From the NCBI GenBank assembly GCA_938009335.1, contig CALLHT010000088.1, positions 1 through 14,382 on the forward strand: a stretch of DNA of 14,382 bases, in the 5' to 3' direction. Below are positions 7,350 through 14,382 of the stretch, in pieces. The position numbers and the translations under genes are program-made. Within the stretch, counting starts at the first letter, position 1. Every line of letters starts with the position of its first letter. Under the pieces are notes generated by a model, which worked only from the letters and a program-made list of their open reading frames with translations, did no database searches and was not told the DNA's origin. The DNA is from an uncultured Rhizobiaceae group bacterium (GTDB taxonomy: Bacteria; Pseudomonadota; Alphaproteobacteria; Rhizobiales; Rhizobiaceae).

Positions 7350-7814
7350 TTACTTTGACAACCATTTCGCAAGGGCGTCGTCATCGGCGTCCTTGGCTGA
7401 AACCCAATCGCCCTCGCTGCCGTCATTCGGATGTTCTTTCTTCCAGAACGGTGCTCGGGTCTTTAAGAAATCCATTAGAAAATTAGCGCCATCAAATGCG
7501 GCCTGCCGATGCCGTGCTGCGGCAATAACCAACACAATATTTTCGCCGGGTGCAATCTTACCATAACGGTGAATGGCTGTGATGCCATCCAGATCAAACC
7601 GCGTAATCGCTTCCTGGGCGATACGGGAAATTTCTCCTTCGGCCATGCCGGGGTAATGTTCTAGCTCCAATGCGGAAAGTTGCTCGCCTTCATCTCGGCA
7701 TAGCCCCGTAAAGGTAACAACGGCACCAATATTCTTGTTGTCTGCTGTCAGCGCTTTCGTTTCGGCAGCAATGTCGAAATCCTCTTCCTGTATGCGGACG
7801 TGAGGGGCGATCAT
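7350..7814 (-). CDS. moaE: Molybdopterin synthase large subunit MoaE
   Basis: MoaE is the catalytic subunit that, with sulfur-carrying MoaD, turns cyclic pyranopterin monophosphate into molybdopterin. The 154-residue protein shows VVTFTGLCRDEG at 32-43, ELEHYPGMAE at 50-59, HRYGKIAPGE at 82-91, RHRQAAF at 101-107 and the catalytic lysine region LKTRAPFWKKE at 117-127 (Lys118 and Lys125 or Lys126 fit the active-site lysines of E. coli MoaE). The start is taken as the ATG at 7814, 2 nt after the moaD stop; a TTG at 7820 overlapping that stop would add two residues. Either way translation is coupled to moaD. The stop is only 7 bp from the end of the Tat-protein gene on the other strand. Confidence 0.96.
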   Translation of the reverse strand: MIAPHVRIQEEDFDIAAETKALTADNKNIGAVVTFTGLCRDEGEQLSALELEHYPGMAEGEISRIAQEAITRFDLDGITAIHRYGKIAPGENIVLVIAAARHRQAAFDGANFLMDFLKTRAPFWKKEHPNDGSEGDWVSAKDADDDALAKWLSK

Positions 7815-7816
7815 CT

Positions 7817-8071
7817 TCAACCGCCCGTCATAGGAGGGAAGAGAGCAATCTCGCTTGCGGATTCGATGCTCGCAGAGCGGTTCTGTTCGTGCTTTTTGTC
7901 GAGCGCAACTTGAATAATATCGGAATGCTCAAACACATCAGCAAAGGGCTCTTCGCGTTGTTTAAGCCAGTCGAAGAGATCGGAAATCGTTTTGACGGAT
8001 TCAGGAAGTTCAACCGTCTCATCGCCCATTCCAAGACGTTCGCGTAACCATGCAAAATAGACAAGCTTCAT
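7817..8071 (-). CDS. moaD: Molybdopterin synthase sulfur carrier subunit MoaD
   Basis: MoaD is a small ubiquitin-fold protein whose C-terminal glycine is adenylated and converted to a thiocarboxylate that donates sulfur to molybdopterin. The 84-residue protein ends in FPPMTGG with the required Gly83-Gly84, and opens with KLVYFAWLRERLG, as MoaD does ('YFA-LRE--G'). The SD AGGAAG overlaps the pgsA stop codon (TAGGAAG), and the gap to pgsA is 10 bp. It is followed at once by moaE, the expected heterotetramer partner. Other cofactor genes (moaA, moaC, mog, moeA) are not in this window. Confidence 0.96.
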   Translation of the reverse strand: MKLVYFAWLRERLGMGDETVELPESVKTISDLFDWLKQREEPFADVFEHSDIIQVALDKKHEQNRSASIESASEIALFPPMTGG

Positions 8072-8081
8072 AATCGTCTTC

Positions 8082-8690
8082 CTACTCGATGATGTGCTTC
8101 AATCCGGCACGGAAATAATCATAGCCCGTGTAAAGCGTTATGATGGCCGCAATCCAAAGCATCACAATGCCGGTCTGTGTCGTATATTCAAAGACTTTGT
8201 CTCCGGCAGAACCGGCCAGCAAGAATGCGATTGCGATCATCTGGATGGTCGTTTTCCATTTCGCAATCCACGTGACTGGAACACTGACTTTCAATTCCGC
8301 CAGATATTCGCGCAATCCGGAAACCAAAATCTCACGGCACAGAATGATGATTGCTGCCCATAGGCTCCATCCAGCGATTGTTTTGTCGGTGTCGACCGCC
8401 AACAAAAGTAGACAGGTTGCGACCAGAAGTTTGTCTGCTATTGGGTCCAGCATTCGGCCAATGTTCGACGTTTGCTGCCAGATGCGTGCCAGATAGCCAT
8501 CCAGAAAATCTGTGAGGCTTGCGATTACAAATATAATTACCGCCGACCAACGTGCGAAGTCTGAAGACTGAAGTTCACCCTCAAGATAGAAGCATAGTGC
8601 AACCATGGGAACTGCCAGAATTCGGGCATAGGTCAGCAAATTTGGAATACTGTAAAGAAGAGCCGGTTTGTCTTTTCGGATTTCGGTCAT
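8082..8690 (-). CDS. pgsA: CDP-diacylglycerol-glycerol-3-phosphate 3-phosphatidyltransferase PgsA
   Basis: PgsA joins CDP-diacylglycerol and glycerol 3-phosphate to phosphatidylglycerol phosphate in the inner membrane, the first committed step to phosphatidylglycerol and cardiolipin. The 202-residue protein has the full CDP-alcohol phosphotransferase signature: Asp61, Asp64, Gly65, Ala68, Arg69, Gly78, Asp82 and Asp86 with the exact family spacing (D-x2-DG-x2-AR-x8-G-x3-D-x3-D). IPNLLTYARIL at 15-25 is the typical PgsA head, and four to six hydrophobic segments follow. The ATG at 8690 has only a weak SD (CAGG). It lies 71 bp after uvrC and 10 bp before moaD; uvrC-pgsA-moaD-moaE is a common order in this group. 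Confidence 0.96.
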   Translation of the reverse strand: MTEIRKDKPALLYSIPNLLTYARILAVPMVALCFYLEGELQSSDFARWSAVIIFVIASLTDFLDGYLARIWQQTSNIGRMLDPIADKLLVATCLLLLAVDTDKTIAGWSLWAAIIILCREILVSGLREYLAELKVSVPVTWIAKWKTTIQMIAIAFLLAGSAGDKVFEYTTQTGIVMLWIAAIITLYTGYDYFRAGLKHIIE

Positions 8691-8761
8691 GAGTGCCTGA
8701 AACTACGCGTTAAAATAAAAACCACAAGATAGTTGAGTACTGCCTTTATGCCCTCGCACTG

Positions 8762-10717
8762 TCAACGGAAATGATCATAGATTGCCTGCGCCATTTGTTC
8801 TGAAATTCCCTCTACGGCTTTGAGATCAGAAAGTGCTGCACGTGAAACCGATTTTGCGGAACCGAAATGATGCAGAAGTGCGCGTTTTCTTCCCGGACCG
8901 ATGCCTGCAATTTCATCCAGTGGGTTCTTGACCATTTCTTTTTTGCGCCGCGCACGATGGGAGCCGATGGCAAAGCGGTGCGCTTCATCGCGCAAGCGCT
9001 GCACGAAATAAAGAACCGGATCCCGCTCCGGTAACATAAACGATTGCTGCCCCTTGATGAAGAATTTCTCGCGCCCCGCATCGCGATCCGGTCCCTTAGC
9101 AATGCCTACCATGGCAACCTTATCTTCAAGCCCAAGTTCTTTCATGGTGTCATAGACCGCGTTCAACTGGCCTAGTCCGCCATCAATCAGCAGTAAGTCA
9201 GGCCAGATGCCGATCTCGCCTTCGGTAATATCCTGATCTTCAGGAAATCCATGCTCTTTAACCAGCCGAGAGAAACGCCGCGTCATCACTTCCCGCATCA
9301 TGCCATAGTCATCGCCGGGGGTGAGGTCTTTCGACTTAATGTTGAACTTCCGGTAATGGTTTTTGGCAAACCCTTCAGGGCCAGAGACAATCATGCCGCC
9401 CACGGCATTTGTCCCCATAATGTGGGAGTTATCAAACACCTCAATCCGGTTGGGGGTCTTTTCCAGTCCAAAGGCTTCCGCCACACCGCGCATCAGTTTT
9501 GCCTGCGTAGAGGTTTCCGCAAGTTTGCGTTCAACCGCCTCTTGCGCGTTTTTAGCCACATGATCCACCAGCTCGCGCTTCTCGCCACGTTGAGGTTTTA
9601 GCACTTCTACTTTGTATTCAGAACGCAGGCTGAATGCGTCACTCAGAAGACCGAGTTCACCCGTGTCTTCTGAAACCAGAATTTGCCGCGGGCAGGGGCG
9701 GTCATCATAGAATTGGCCTAAGAACGCGCCTAAGACTTCACCTGGTTCGATTGCCTTGTCCGCGCGTGGGAAGTAAGCTCGGTTACCCCAGTTCTGGCCT
9801 GTTCTGAAAAAGAACACCTGAATACAGGTCAAGCCACCATGTTGGCGGACTGCGAAAACATCGGCTTCGGTGACGGAACGCGGATTAATGCCCTGATGGC
9901 TCTGCACATGCGAAAGAGCGGAAAGGCGATCCCGATAAATCGCGGCACGCTCAAAATCGAGTTCATCAGAGGCTTCCTGCATTTGCTTTGAAAGCGAGGC
10001 TTGCATCTGCGAACTCTTGCCCAGAAGAAATGCTTTAGCTTCCTTCACAAGCTTTGAATATTCTTCTTCGCTAACTTCACTGGTGCAAGGGCCTGAGCAG
10101 CGTTTGATCTGATGCAGCAGGCAAGGCCGCGTCCTGCTTTCAAACATAGAGTCCGTACAGGTGCGCACAAGAAAAGCGCGTTGCATCGCGTTGAGTGTGC
10201 GGTTAACCGAGCCAGCAGAAGCAAACGGTCCGAAGTAACTGCGCTTCTTGCTGCGTGCACCACGATGCTTGAATAGCCCTGGAGAGGCATGATCATCGGA
10301 AATTACAATGTAAGGGAAGCTTTTATCATCGCGCAGCAATACGTTAAATTTGGGCCGTAACCGCTTGATCAGATTCGCTTCCAGCAAAAGCGCTTCCATC
10401 TCGGTATGCGTGGTGACGAATTCCATATTCGCGGTTTCGCGGATCATCCGTGCAATGCGATTGGTATGTCCGCCCATCTTGGCATAAGACGAAACGCGCT
10501 TTTTCAGAGACTTGGCTTTGCCCACATAGAGAACGTCACCCTCTGAACTGAACATGCGATAGACACCGGGAGAATTTGGCAAGCGTTTCACGCAATCTGC
10601 AATGACCTCAACGCCCACCTTGCCTTCCAGGCCGGGCGCGGATTCTTCCCACGTGATTTCCGCAGCTTCACCCGTGGTGGCCGTGAGGGAGAGTTTTTTA
10701 ACCGTTGGTTCGCTCAT
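8762..10717 (-). CDS. uvrC: Excinuclease ABC subunit C UvrC
   Basis: UvrC makes both incisions around a DNA lesion after UvrA and UvrB mark it. The predicted 651-residue protein has a GIY-YIG nuclease domain (PGVYRMF at 50-56, YVGKAKSLKKRV at 64-75, catalytic Glu113 in EANLIK), a UVR helix pair at about 243-268 (DFERAAIYRDRL), an RNase H-like nuclease domain (Asp429 in VFDNSH, Asp512 in LIDGGLGQLN, His580) and a tandem helix-hairpin-helix at about 602-650. Four cysteines (187, 199, 207, 211) have the x11-x7-x3 spacing of the iron-sulfur ligands reported in E. coli UvrC. About 35 residues precede the GIY-YIG domain. The ATG at 10717 (MSEPTVKK) is preferred over one at 10792 inside the SDR gene, though its SD is poor. 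Confidence 0.96.
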   Translation of the reverse strand: MSEPTVKKLSLTATTGEAAEITWEESAPGLEGKVGVEVIADCVKRLPNSPGVYRMFSSEGDVLYVGKAKSLKKRVSSYAKMGGHTNRIARMIRETANMEFVTTHTEMEALLLEANLIKRLRPKFNVLLRDDKSFPYIVISDDHASPGLFKHRGARSKKRSYFGPFASAGSVNRTLNAMQRAFLVRTCTDSMFESRTRPCLLHQIKRCSGPCTSEVSEEEYSKLVKEAKAFLLGKSSQMQASLSKQMQEASDELDFERAAIYRDRLSALSHVQSHQGINPRSVTEADVFAVRQHGGLTCIQVFFFRTGQNWGNRAYFPRADKAIEPGEVLGAFLGQFYDDRPCPRQILVSEDTGELGLLSDAFSLRSEYKVEVLKPQRGEKRELVDHVAKNAQEAVERKLAETSTQAKLMRGVAEAFGLEKTPNRIEVFDNSHIMGTNAVGGMIVSGPEGFAKNHYRKFNIKSKDLTPGDDYGMMREVMTRRFSRLVKEHGFPEDQDITEGEIGIWPDLLLIDGGLGQLNAVYDTMKELGLEDKVAMVGIAKGPDRDAGREKFFIKGQQSFMLPERDPVLYFVQRLRDEAHRFAIGSHRARRKKEMVKNPLDEIAGIGPGRKRALLHHFGSAKSVSRAALSDLKAVEGISEQMAQAIYDHFR

Positions 10718-10755
10718 AGGGGCAGCATGCCGTAAATCGCTGAATAATTCGAGTG

Positions 10756-11505
10756 CTACTCCGGAATGCCCACAATATCGGGGGTTTCCCAAGCAAGATG
10801 CTGTCCACCATCGAGCGCAATCATCTGCCCGGTGATTGAGCGGTTTTCAAACAGATAGTAAATCGTATTGCTGATCTCTTCCAAGTCCGGCCCGCGTTTC
10901 AAGATTACCCCATCAACTTGCCGGGCAAAGTCTTCCGGTTCTTGCCGTTCATTCTGCAACGTTGGGCCGGGGCCAATGGCATTGACCCGAATGCGCGGGG
11001 CAAGGGCTTGTGCCAAAGTGCGTGTTGCAGTCCAGAGCGCAGATTTGGAAAGCGTATAGGAGTGAAAGTTTGGATTTAAACGCAGAACGCGCTGATCAAT
11101 CATGTTGATGATCAGCCCCTCATCAATATCAGTCTGCTTTGCCATTTCACCAGATAGGATGGAGGGTGCTTTCAAGTGAATGTTGAAATGCGCGTCCCAA
11201 AGCGCCTCATCAAACTCGGTGACCGTATCATCCACAAAGATTGATGCATTGTTGACCAGCAGGTTAATCGGGCCGAGAGCCCCTCGCGCCTGATGGAATA
11301 GGGTTTGGCATTCATCTGCGTTCAATAGGTTTGCTTCAAACGCAACACAATCAACTCCGAATTCTCGAAGTTCTGCAGCCAGGTTTTGTGCAACTTCTTC
11401 GGACGATGCGTACTGGATAGCAACGTTATATCCGCGCTTTGCCAGATCCGTAGCGATAGAGGCTCCTATTCGTCTTGCGGCTCCGGTTACCAGTGCGGTT
11501 TTCAT
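10756..11505 (-). CDS. Pteridine-reductase-like short-chain dehydrogenase (FolM/PTR1 type)
   Basis: This 249-residue SDR probably reduces a pterin such as dihydromonapterin or dihydrobiopterin with NADPH. The cofactor loop is TGAARRIG (7-14), the TGxxxRxG form that marks the FolM/PTR1 branch, and NNAS is at 85-88. The usual catalytic Ser is replaced by Asp137 (INMIDQRV), followed by Tyr150 and Lys154; Asp-x12-Tyr-x3-Lys is the Leishmania PTR1 arrangement (Asp181, Tyr194, Lys198). RIRVNAIGPGPTL at 171-183 also fits. The SD AGGAT overlaps the antiporter stop, 10 bp upstream, and uvrC follows after 38 bp. The exact substrate cannot be read from sequence; folate salvage or a monapterin cofactor role is inferred. 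Confidence 0.85.
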   Translation of the reverse strand: MKTALVTGAARRIGASIATDLAKRGYNVAIQYASSEEVAQNLAAELREFGVDCVAFEANLLNADECQTLFHQARGALGPINLLVNNASIFVDDTVTEFDEALWDAHFNIHLKAPSILSGEMAKQTDIDEGLIINMIDQRVLRLNPNFHSYTLSKSALWTATRTLAQALAPRIRVNAIGPGPTLQNERQEPEDFARQVDGVILKRGPDLEEISNTIYYLFENRSITGQMIALDGGQHLAWETPDIVGIPE

Positions 11506-11515
11506 GCGTGTTATC

Positions 11516-12460
11516 CTATTTCAGAAATGCGGCACCCAAATATATAATGTAGGCGATGCTCATGATAACCCCACTGCGCTTGCTGATGCGCTTTTTATAG
11601 TAAGCAAGCCAGGCAAGCAGCAGCGAAACACCCAGCATTACCCACATATCAATGGCGATGATGTGTCCGCCAACCGGAACAGAAGCGATCACGGTGGTGA
11701 TGCCCATAATTGCGGCAATGTTGAAAATATTCGACCCAACCACGTTACCGATGGCCACATTTGAGTTGCCGCGAACGACTGCCATAAGAGAGGCTGCAAG
11801 CTCTGGCAGCGAAGTACCGATTGCGACAACGGTTAGTCCGATGATCTCATCCGGTACGCCAAGTTCGAGCGCGATGTTATGTGCTGCGGTTACGGTGAGC
11901 CAAGCGCCGAGTGGCAAGAGAATAGCGCCAGCTACAAGCAAGCCAATGGAAACAAGATTGTTTGATGGCAGGGGCGGCACGTCATCATGATAATCTGGAA
12001 TCGCATCCGGCGATAATTTGCTCGCCGCTTTGTATTGATCCCACAAAAACAAACCAAGAAGTGCAAGCAGGATCACGCCATCAACGACGCCGAGGCTGCC
12101 TTTGGCGAGCATCCCCATAAAGACCAGGGTGATGCCGATCATGACCAGAATGTTGCGGCCGATTCCGTCTTCTTCGCAACTGCTTGCCTTGATCAGCGCC
12201 GGAACGCCCAGAACCAGTAAAACGTTGGCAATGTTTGACCCGACGACGTTACCAATCGCCAGACCGCCGGATCCTGCAAGGGCAGCTTGAACGGAGATAA
12301 ACAATTCCGGAGCAGAGGTTCCCAAGGACACAATGGTTAGACCAATGATCAGAGGAGGGATTGATAACTTTTCAGCAATAGCAACGGCGCCGCGAACCAG
12401 TACATCACCGCCGACAACCAGGACCACAAGGCCCAGGACAAGAAGAAGAATATCAATCAT
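11516..12460 (-). CDS. Calcium/sodium antiporter (CaCA family, YrbG-like)
   Basis: An inner-membrane exchanger of the Na+/Ca2+ superfamily, probably exporting Ca2+ in exchange for Na+ or H+. The 314-residue, very hydrophobic protein has about ten membrane segments and two inverted alpha repeats, each with both ion-binding signatures: GLTIVSLGTSAPEL (40-53, Glu52) with GNVVGSNIAN (70-79), and GLTVVAIGTSLPEL (208-221, Glu220) with GNVVGSNIFN (238-247). A hydrophilic loop at about 141-168 joins the halves. The ATG at 12460 places the first membrane segment at the N-terminus (MIDILLLVLGL), as in the family; no clear SD precedes it. The frame stays open upstream to 12601, but the added residues look like untranslated spacer. 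It heads the leftward block. Confidence 0.92.
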   Translation of the reverse strand: MIDILLLVLGLVVLVVGGDVLVRGAVAIAEKLSIPPLIIGLTIVSLGTSAPELFISVQAALAGSGGLAIGNVVGSNIANVLLVLGVPALIKASSCEEDGIGRNILVMIGITLVFMGMLAKGSLGVVDGVILLALLGLFLWDQYKAASKLSPDAIPDYHDDVPPLPSNNLVSIGLLVAGAILLPLGAWLTVTAAHNIALELGVPDEIIGLTVVAIGTSLPELAASLMAVVRGNSNVAIGNVVGSNIFNIAAIMGITTVIASVPVGGHIIAIDMWVMLGVSLLLAWLAYYKKRISKRSGVIMSIAYIIYLGAAFLK

Positions 12461-12496
12461 GAAAAAACTAAAAATGAACCGGTTTCTATTTTTCGG

Positions 12497-12525
12497 GATA
12501 TGGGGATGAGGCAATCCGATTGTAA
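12497..12525 (-). promoter_or_regulatory. Candidate promoter of the leftward antiporter-moaE block
   Basis: Read leftwards, TTACAA (12525-12520) and CATATC (12502-12497) are 17 bp apart, which would start transcription near 12490 with a leader of about 30 nt. Both boxes are imperfect. It is the best-spaced pair I found in the divergent spacer with the outer-membrane gene. Confidence 0.25.
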
Positions 12526-12605
12526 GGGGTAAAATGGAAATATTTATCACCAGAAGTCTCAAAAAATAGATATGTACGTGCGATGCCACCGGAATGCCCA
12601 AAAAA

Positions 12606-12620
12606 ATTCACTTCGTGAAT
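12606..12620. repeat. Inverted repeat in the porin-gene leader
   Basis: ATTCAC (12606-12611) and GTGAAT (12615-12620) are perfect 6-bp arms around TTC. The right arm runs into a second, self-complementary GAATATTC (12617-12624). The site is 63-81 bp before the porin start at 12687, so it could be an operator or a hairpin in the 5' leader. Confidence 0.35.
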
Positions 12621-12686
12621 ATTCAGTTGCCGCATTGGCGAAGCACATTTCACACGTTGGGGGGTATCGTAAGGACAGGAAACCCA

Positions 12687-13352
12687 ATGCTGAATGTGAC
12701 CCGAATTTTATCAATGACCGCCATCGCTCTGCCGACAATGGTCGCTTCTACCGCGATTTCACTGGCGGCTGATTTGCCACAAGAAGAGCCTTTAATTCCA
12801 CAAGCGCCTGCTGTTTCCCCGATAGACACATCACAATGGGGAGGCTTCTACGTCGGTGTCTATGGTGGATATACTTGGTTACAGGCAGAAACCGGAACGA
12901 CAGCTGAAGATGAGGGCGAGGGCGTCAGGGCCGGTGGATACGCCGGTTACAATTGGCAGTTCGACAATAGGGTTGTGACTGGCTTAGAAGCGCAGGGCGC
13001 ATATGTGGATGCGGATGCACAAACAGGTGGCGTGAACGTTGAGCAAAACTGGGACGCGTCCATTCGTGCGAGACTTGGATACGCATTTGAAAACTCGCTT
13101 CTCTATAGCTTTGCCGGCCTTGCAGTTACCGGTGCTGAGGCCCAATCCATCACTGGAACAGATGAAAATACCTTAACTGGATTTGATGTAGGCGCTGGTC
13201 TGGAATTCGAGATATTCGAAGATGTAACAGCCCGCATCGAGTATGATTATGATGATTATTCAAGCGAAACCTTTTCCCTTGGAGGAGCCGGAAACAACGA
13301 AGTCGACGTTCAATCACATAACGTAAATGTGGGGATTGGACTGAAATTTTAG
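12687..13352 (+). CDS. Outer-membrane beta-barrel protein (Omp25/Omp31-like)
   Basis: The predicted 221-residue protein has a signal peptide of about 28 residues (hydrophobic 5-27, cleavage near SLA-AD), a short proline-rich linker (PQEEPLIPQAPAVSP) and an eight-stranded-barrel type domain. WGGFYVGVYGGYTW at 51-64 is the hallmark first strand of the Omp25/Omp31/RopB family, repeated alternating strands such as GGYAGYNW and RARLGYAF follow, and the protein ends in VGIGLKF with the terminal Phe that Bam uses. Such proteins stabilise the outer membrane and may pass small solutes. The start at 12687 has AGGA 6 nt upstream; an open frame to an ATG at 12594 would spoil the signal peptide. It diverges from the antiporter with 226 bp between. 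Confidence 0.9.
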   Translation: MLNVTRILSMTAIALPTMVASTAISLAADLPQEEPLIPQAPAVSPIDTSQWGGFYVGVYGGYTWLQAETGTTAEDEGEGVRAGGYAGYNWQFDNRVVTGLEAQGAYVDADAQTGGVNVEQNWDASIRARLGYAFENSLLYSFAGLAVTGAEAQSITGTDENTLTGFDVGAGLEFEIFEDVTARIEYDYDDYSSETFSLGGAGNNEVDVQSHNVNVGIGLKF

Positions 13353-13493
13353 GAAATCTTGCATTGATTGTTGGTTCCCTTACGTCAAATTTCCGCCTTA
13401 TTCTTAAGTGTTGGTAGACCGCTGGAAGTAAAATAAGTCGGATTTCGTTCGTGGGGCTCTTCTTAGCGATTTACGACTGGTTAAGTATTTTTA

Positions 13494-13535
13494 TTTACCT
13501 TTGGTAAACCATAGCTTCGAGAGCCTTCTCGAAGC
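13494..13535 (+). repeat. Two stacked inverted repeats before the lysozyme gene
   Basis: First repeat: TTTACC (13494-13499), TTT, GGTAAA (13503-13508). Second repeat, 5 bp on: GCTTCGAGA (13514-13522), loop GCCT, TCTCGAAGC (13527-13535), a perfect 9-bp stem. The second ends 29 bp before the lysozyme ATG. Neither is followed by a U tract, so they are better seen as operators or leader hairpins than as a terminator of the porin gene. Confidence 0.45.
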
Positions 13536-13564
13536 GGGGCTAGAGGTAATACGGGACTGGTGAC

Positions 13565-14382
13565 ATGAGTTTTGGGCTTAGAGTGTGGGTGCTTGCTGGC
13601 GCTTTCGTCTTAATAGGTCAGATTACAGGGCTAATCGGGGTTGCTACAGCCGGCGAATTTTCCGCGCCATGGCGCGATAAAACTCGGCCAATTATTCTTG
13701 ATGCCTATGAAAAGAACCCCATCGACTGGCACAAGGTGGTTACCAACAAACAGATTTTTGGCTTTATCGGAAAGTCTAGTGATGGACTTCCGCCACGCTG
13801 GGGCTGCCGTAAGCCTAACCGGACAGAGCAAACGCTCTGCAAAAAGACCTTTCAAAATTATTGGCTGAAAAAAGAACTCTACCAAACCCGTAGGCTGGTT
13901 GCGAAAAGCTTAGGCCTAAAGTGGGGTGCCTATCATTTGGGACGGCCAGGAAACCCAATCGATCAGGCCAATCACTTTATCGATTTTACGCAACCGGATG
14001 ATGATGATCTTTTGGCGCTTGATATCGAACACGACAATCCGAAGAAGTGGATTTCCCTCAAGGATGCTGAGATTTTCGTAAAGCACGTGAAATACCGCAC
14101 TGGGCGTTATCCGATCCTCTACACCAATCACGATACAGCGAAACGCATTGCTGCGCGTCGTGCGGAGTTGCCTACCCTTTCGCGCCTGCCGCTTTGGTAT
14201 GCGCGCTATCGCAGCAACATCACGGGTGCTTTCCCGATGGGGCATTGGGACACCTATGCCATCTGGCAGTTTTCCGCGCACCCCAATTGCAACAAGCGTC
14301 GCTGCCTGTATCGGGTTGCTGGAACGAAAACAGACATTGATGTGAATGTGGGTAGCATGTCTGCAAAGGAGCTGGAGAAAGC
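13565..14382 (+). CDS. Secreted GH25-type lysozyme (3' end outside window)
   Basis: A glycoside hydrolase family 25 muramidase, expected to cut the beta-1,4 bond between N-acetylmuramic acid and N-acetylglucosamine in peptidoglycan. 272 complete codons are seen and no stop. A signal peptide (about 1-29, cleavage near ATA-GE) sends it to the periplasm or outside. GH25 marks: Asp46 in ILDAYEKN followed by IDWHKV, WGAYHLGRPG at 120-129, LALDIEHD at 150-157 (Asp153 and the catalytic acid Glu155), YPILYTNHD at 182-190, LPLWYARY at 208-215, IWQFSA at 233-238 and DIDVN at 257-261. Cysteines 81, 92, 242 and 247 may form disulfides. The start has GGGA (13553-13556) 8 nt upstream. It is 212 bp after the porin gene and probably has its own promoter. 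Confidence 0.88.
   Translation, partial: MSFGLRVWVLAGAFVLIGQITGLIGVATAGEFSAPWRDKTRPIILDAYEKNPIDWHKVVTNKQIFGFIGKSSDGLPPRWGCRKPNRTEQTLCKKTFQNYWLKKELYQTRRLVAKSLGLKWGAYHLGRPGNPIDQANHFIDFTQPDDDDLLALDIEHDNPKKWISLKDAEIFVKHVKYRTGRYPILYTNHDTAKRIAARRAELPTLSRLPLWYARYRSNITGAFPMGHWDTYAIWQFSAHPNCNKRRCLYRVAGTKTDIDVNVGSMSAKELEK

Noticed and set aside
10718..10792. UvrC start at 10792
   Set aside because: It would overlap the end of the SDR gene by 37 bp and add 25 residues unlike UvrC; MSEPTVKK at 10717 is a more normal start.
10761..12600. Repeated 12-mer CCGGAATGCCCA at 10761-10772 and 12589-12600
   Set aside because: A few shared 12-mers are expected by chance in a window of this length, and the flanks differ.
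12461..12601. N-terminal extension of the antiporter
   Set aside because: The frame is open, but family members begin at the first membrane segment, and the extra residues read like AT-rich spacer.
12594..12686. N-terminal extension of the outer-membrane protein from an ATG at 12594
   Set aside because: There is no Shine-Dalgarno before it, and the added 31 residues would bury the signal peptide; the start at 12687 has AGGA at good spacing.

Overview
The window looks like chromosomal DNA of an alphaproteobacterium of the order Hyphomicrobiales (Rhizobiales). The gene order fabD-fabG-acpP-fabF-mltG-yicC-gmk, a FabF of the rhizobial type (HGTSTMADTIELG), a porin of the Omp25/Omp31 type and 4Fe-4S-type UvrC all fit; base composition is moderate, roughly half GC. 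The genus cannot be named from the sequence alone. No tRNA, rRNA, CRISPR array, insertion sequence or prophage gene was seen, so this is mostly core genome.

Left part (1-2643): a leftward RadC-like gene fragment runs off the left edge. It is divided from the rightward fatty-acid synthesis genes by a 262-bp divergent spacer holding a perfect 16-bp palindrome. fabD and fabG are closely spaced. acpP follows after 169 bp, probably with its own promoter, and has a clear hairpin terminator-like element behind it.

Middle part (2812-7342): fabF, mltG (lytic transglycosylase that ends glycan strands), yicC (RNase/stress family), gmk (guanylate kinase) and a small unrecognised Tat-exported protein with a CxxC pair, all on the plus strand. 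Fatty-acid elongation (fabD, fabG, acpP, fabF) feeds the phospholipid synthesis to which PgsA, encoded further on, contributes.

Right part (7350-12460): a leftward block read in the order antiporter (Na+/Ca2+ exchanger family) - pteridine-reductase-like SDR - uvrC - pgsA - moaD - moaE. Gaps are 10, 38, 71, 10 and 2 bp, which suggests one transcript or two overlapping ones. moaE ends 7 bp from the oppositely directed Tat gene.

Far right (12687-14382): divergent from the antiporter lie an outer-membrane beta-barrel protein and, after a 212-bp spacer with two stacked inverted repeats, a secreted GH25-type lysozyme gene cut by the window edge.

No clearly new multi-gene system was found. The best leads are small: the Tat/CxxC protein, the palindrome between radC-like and fabD, a GAAGTTTC/GAAACTTC octamer repeated before acpP, fabF and the Tat gene, and the hairpins before the lysozyme gene.
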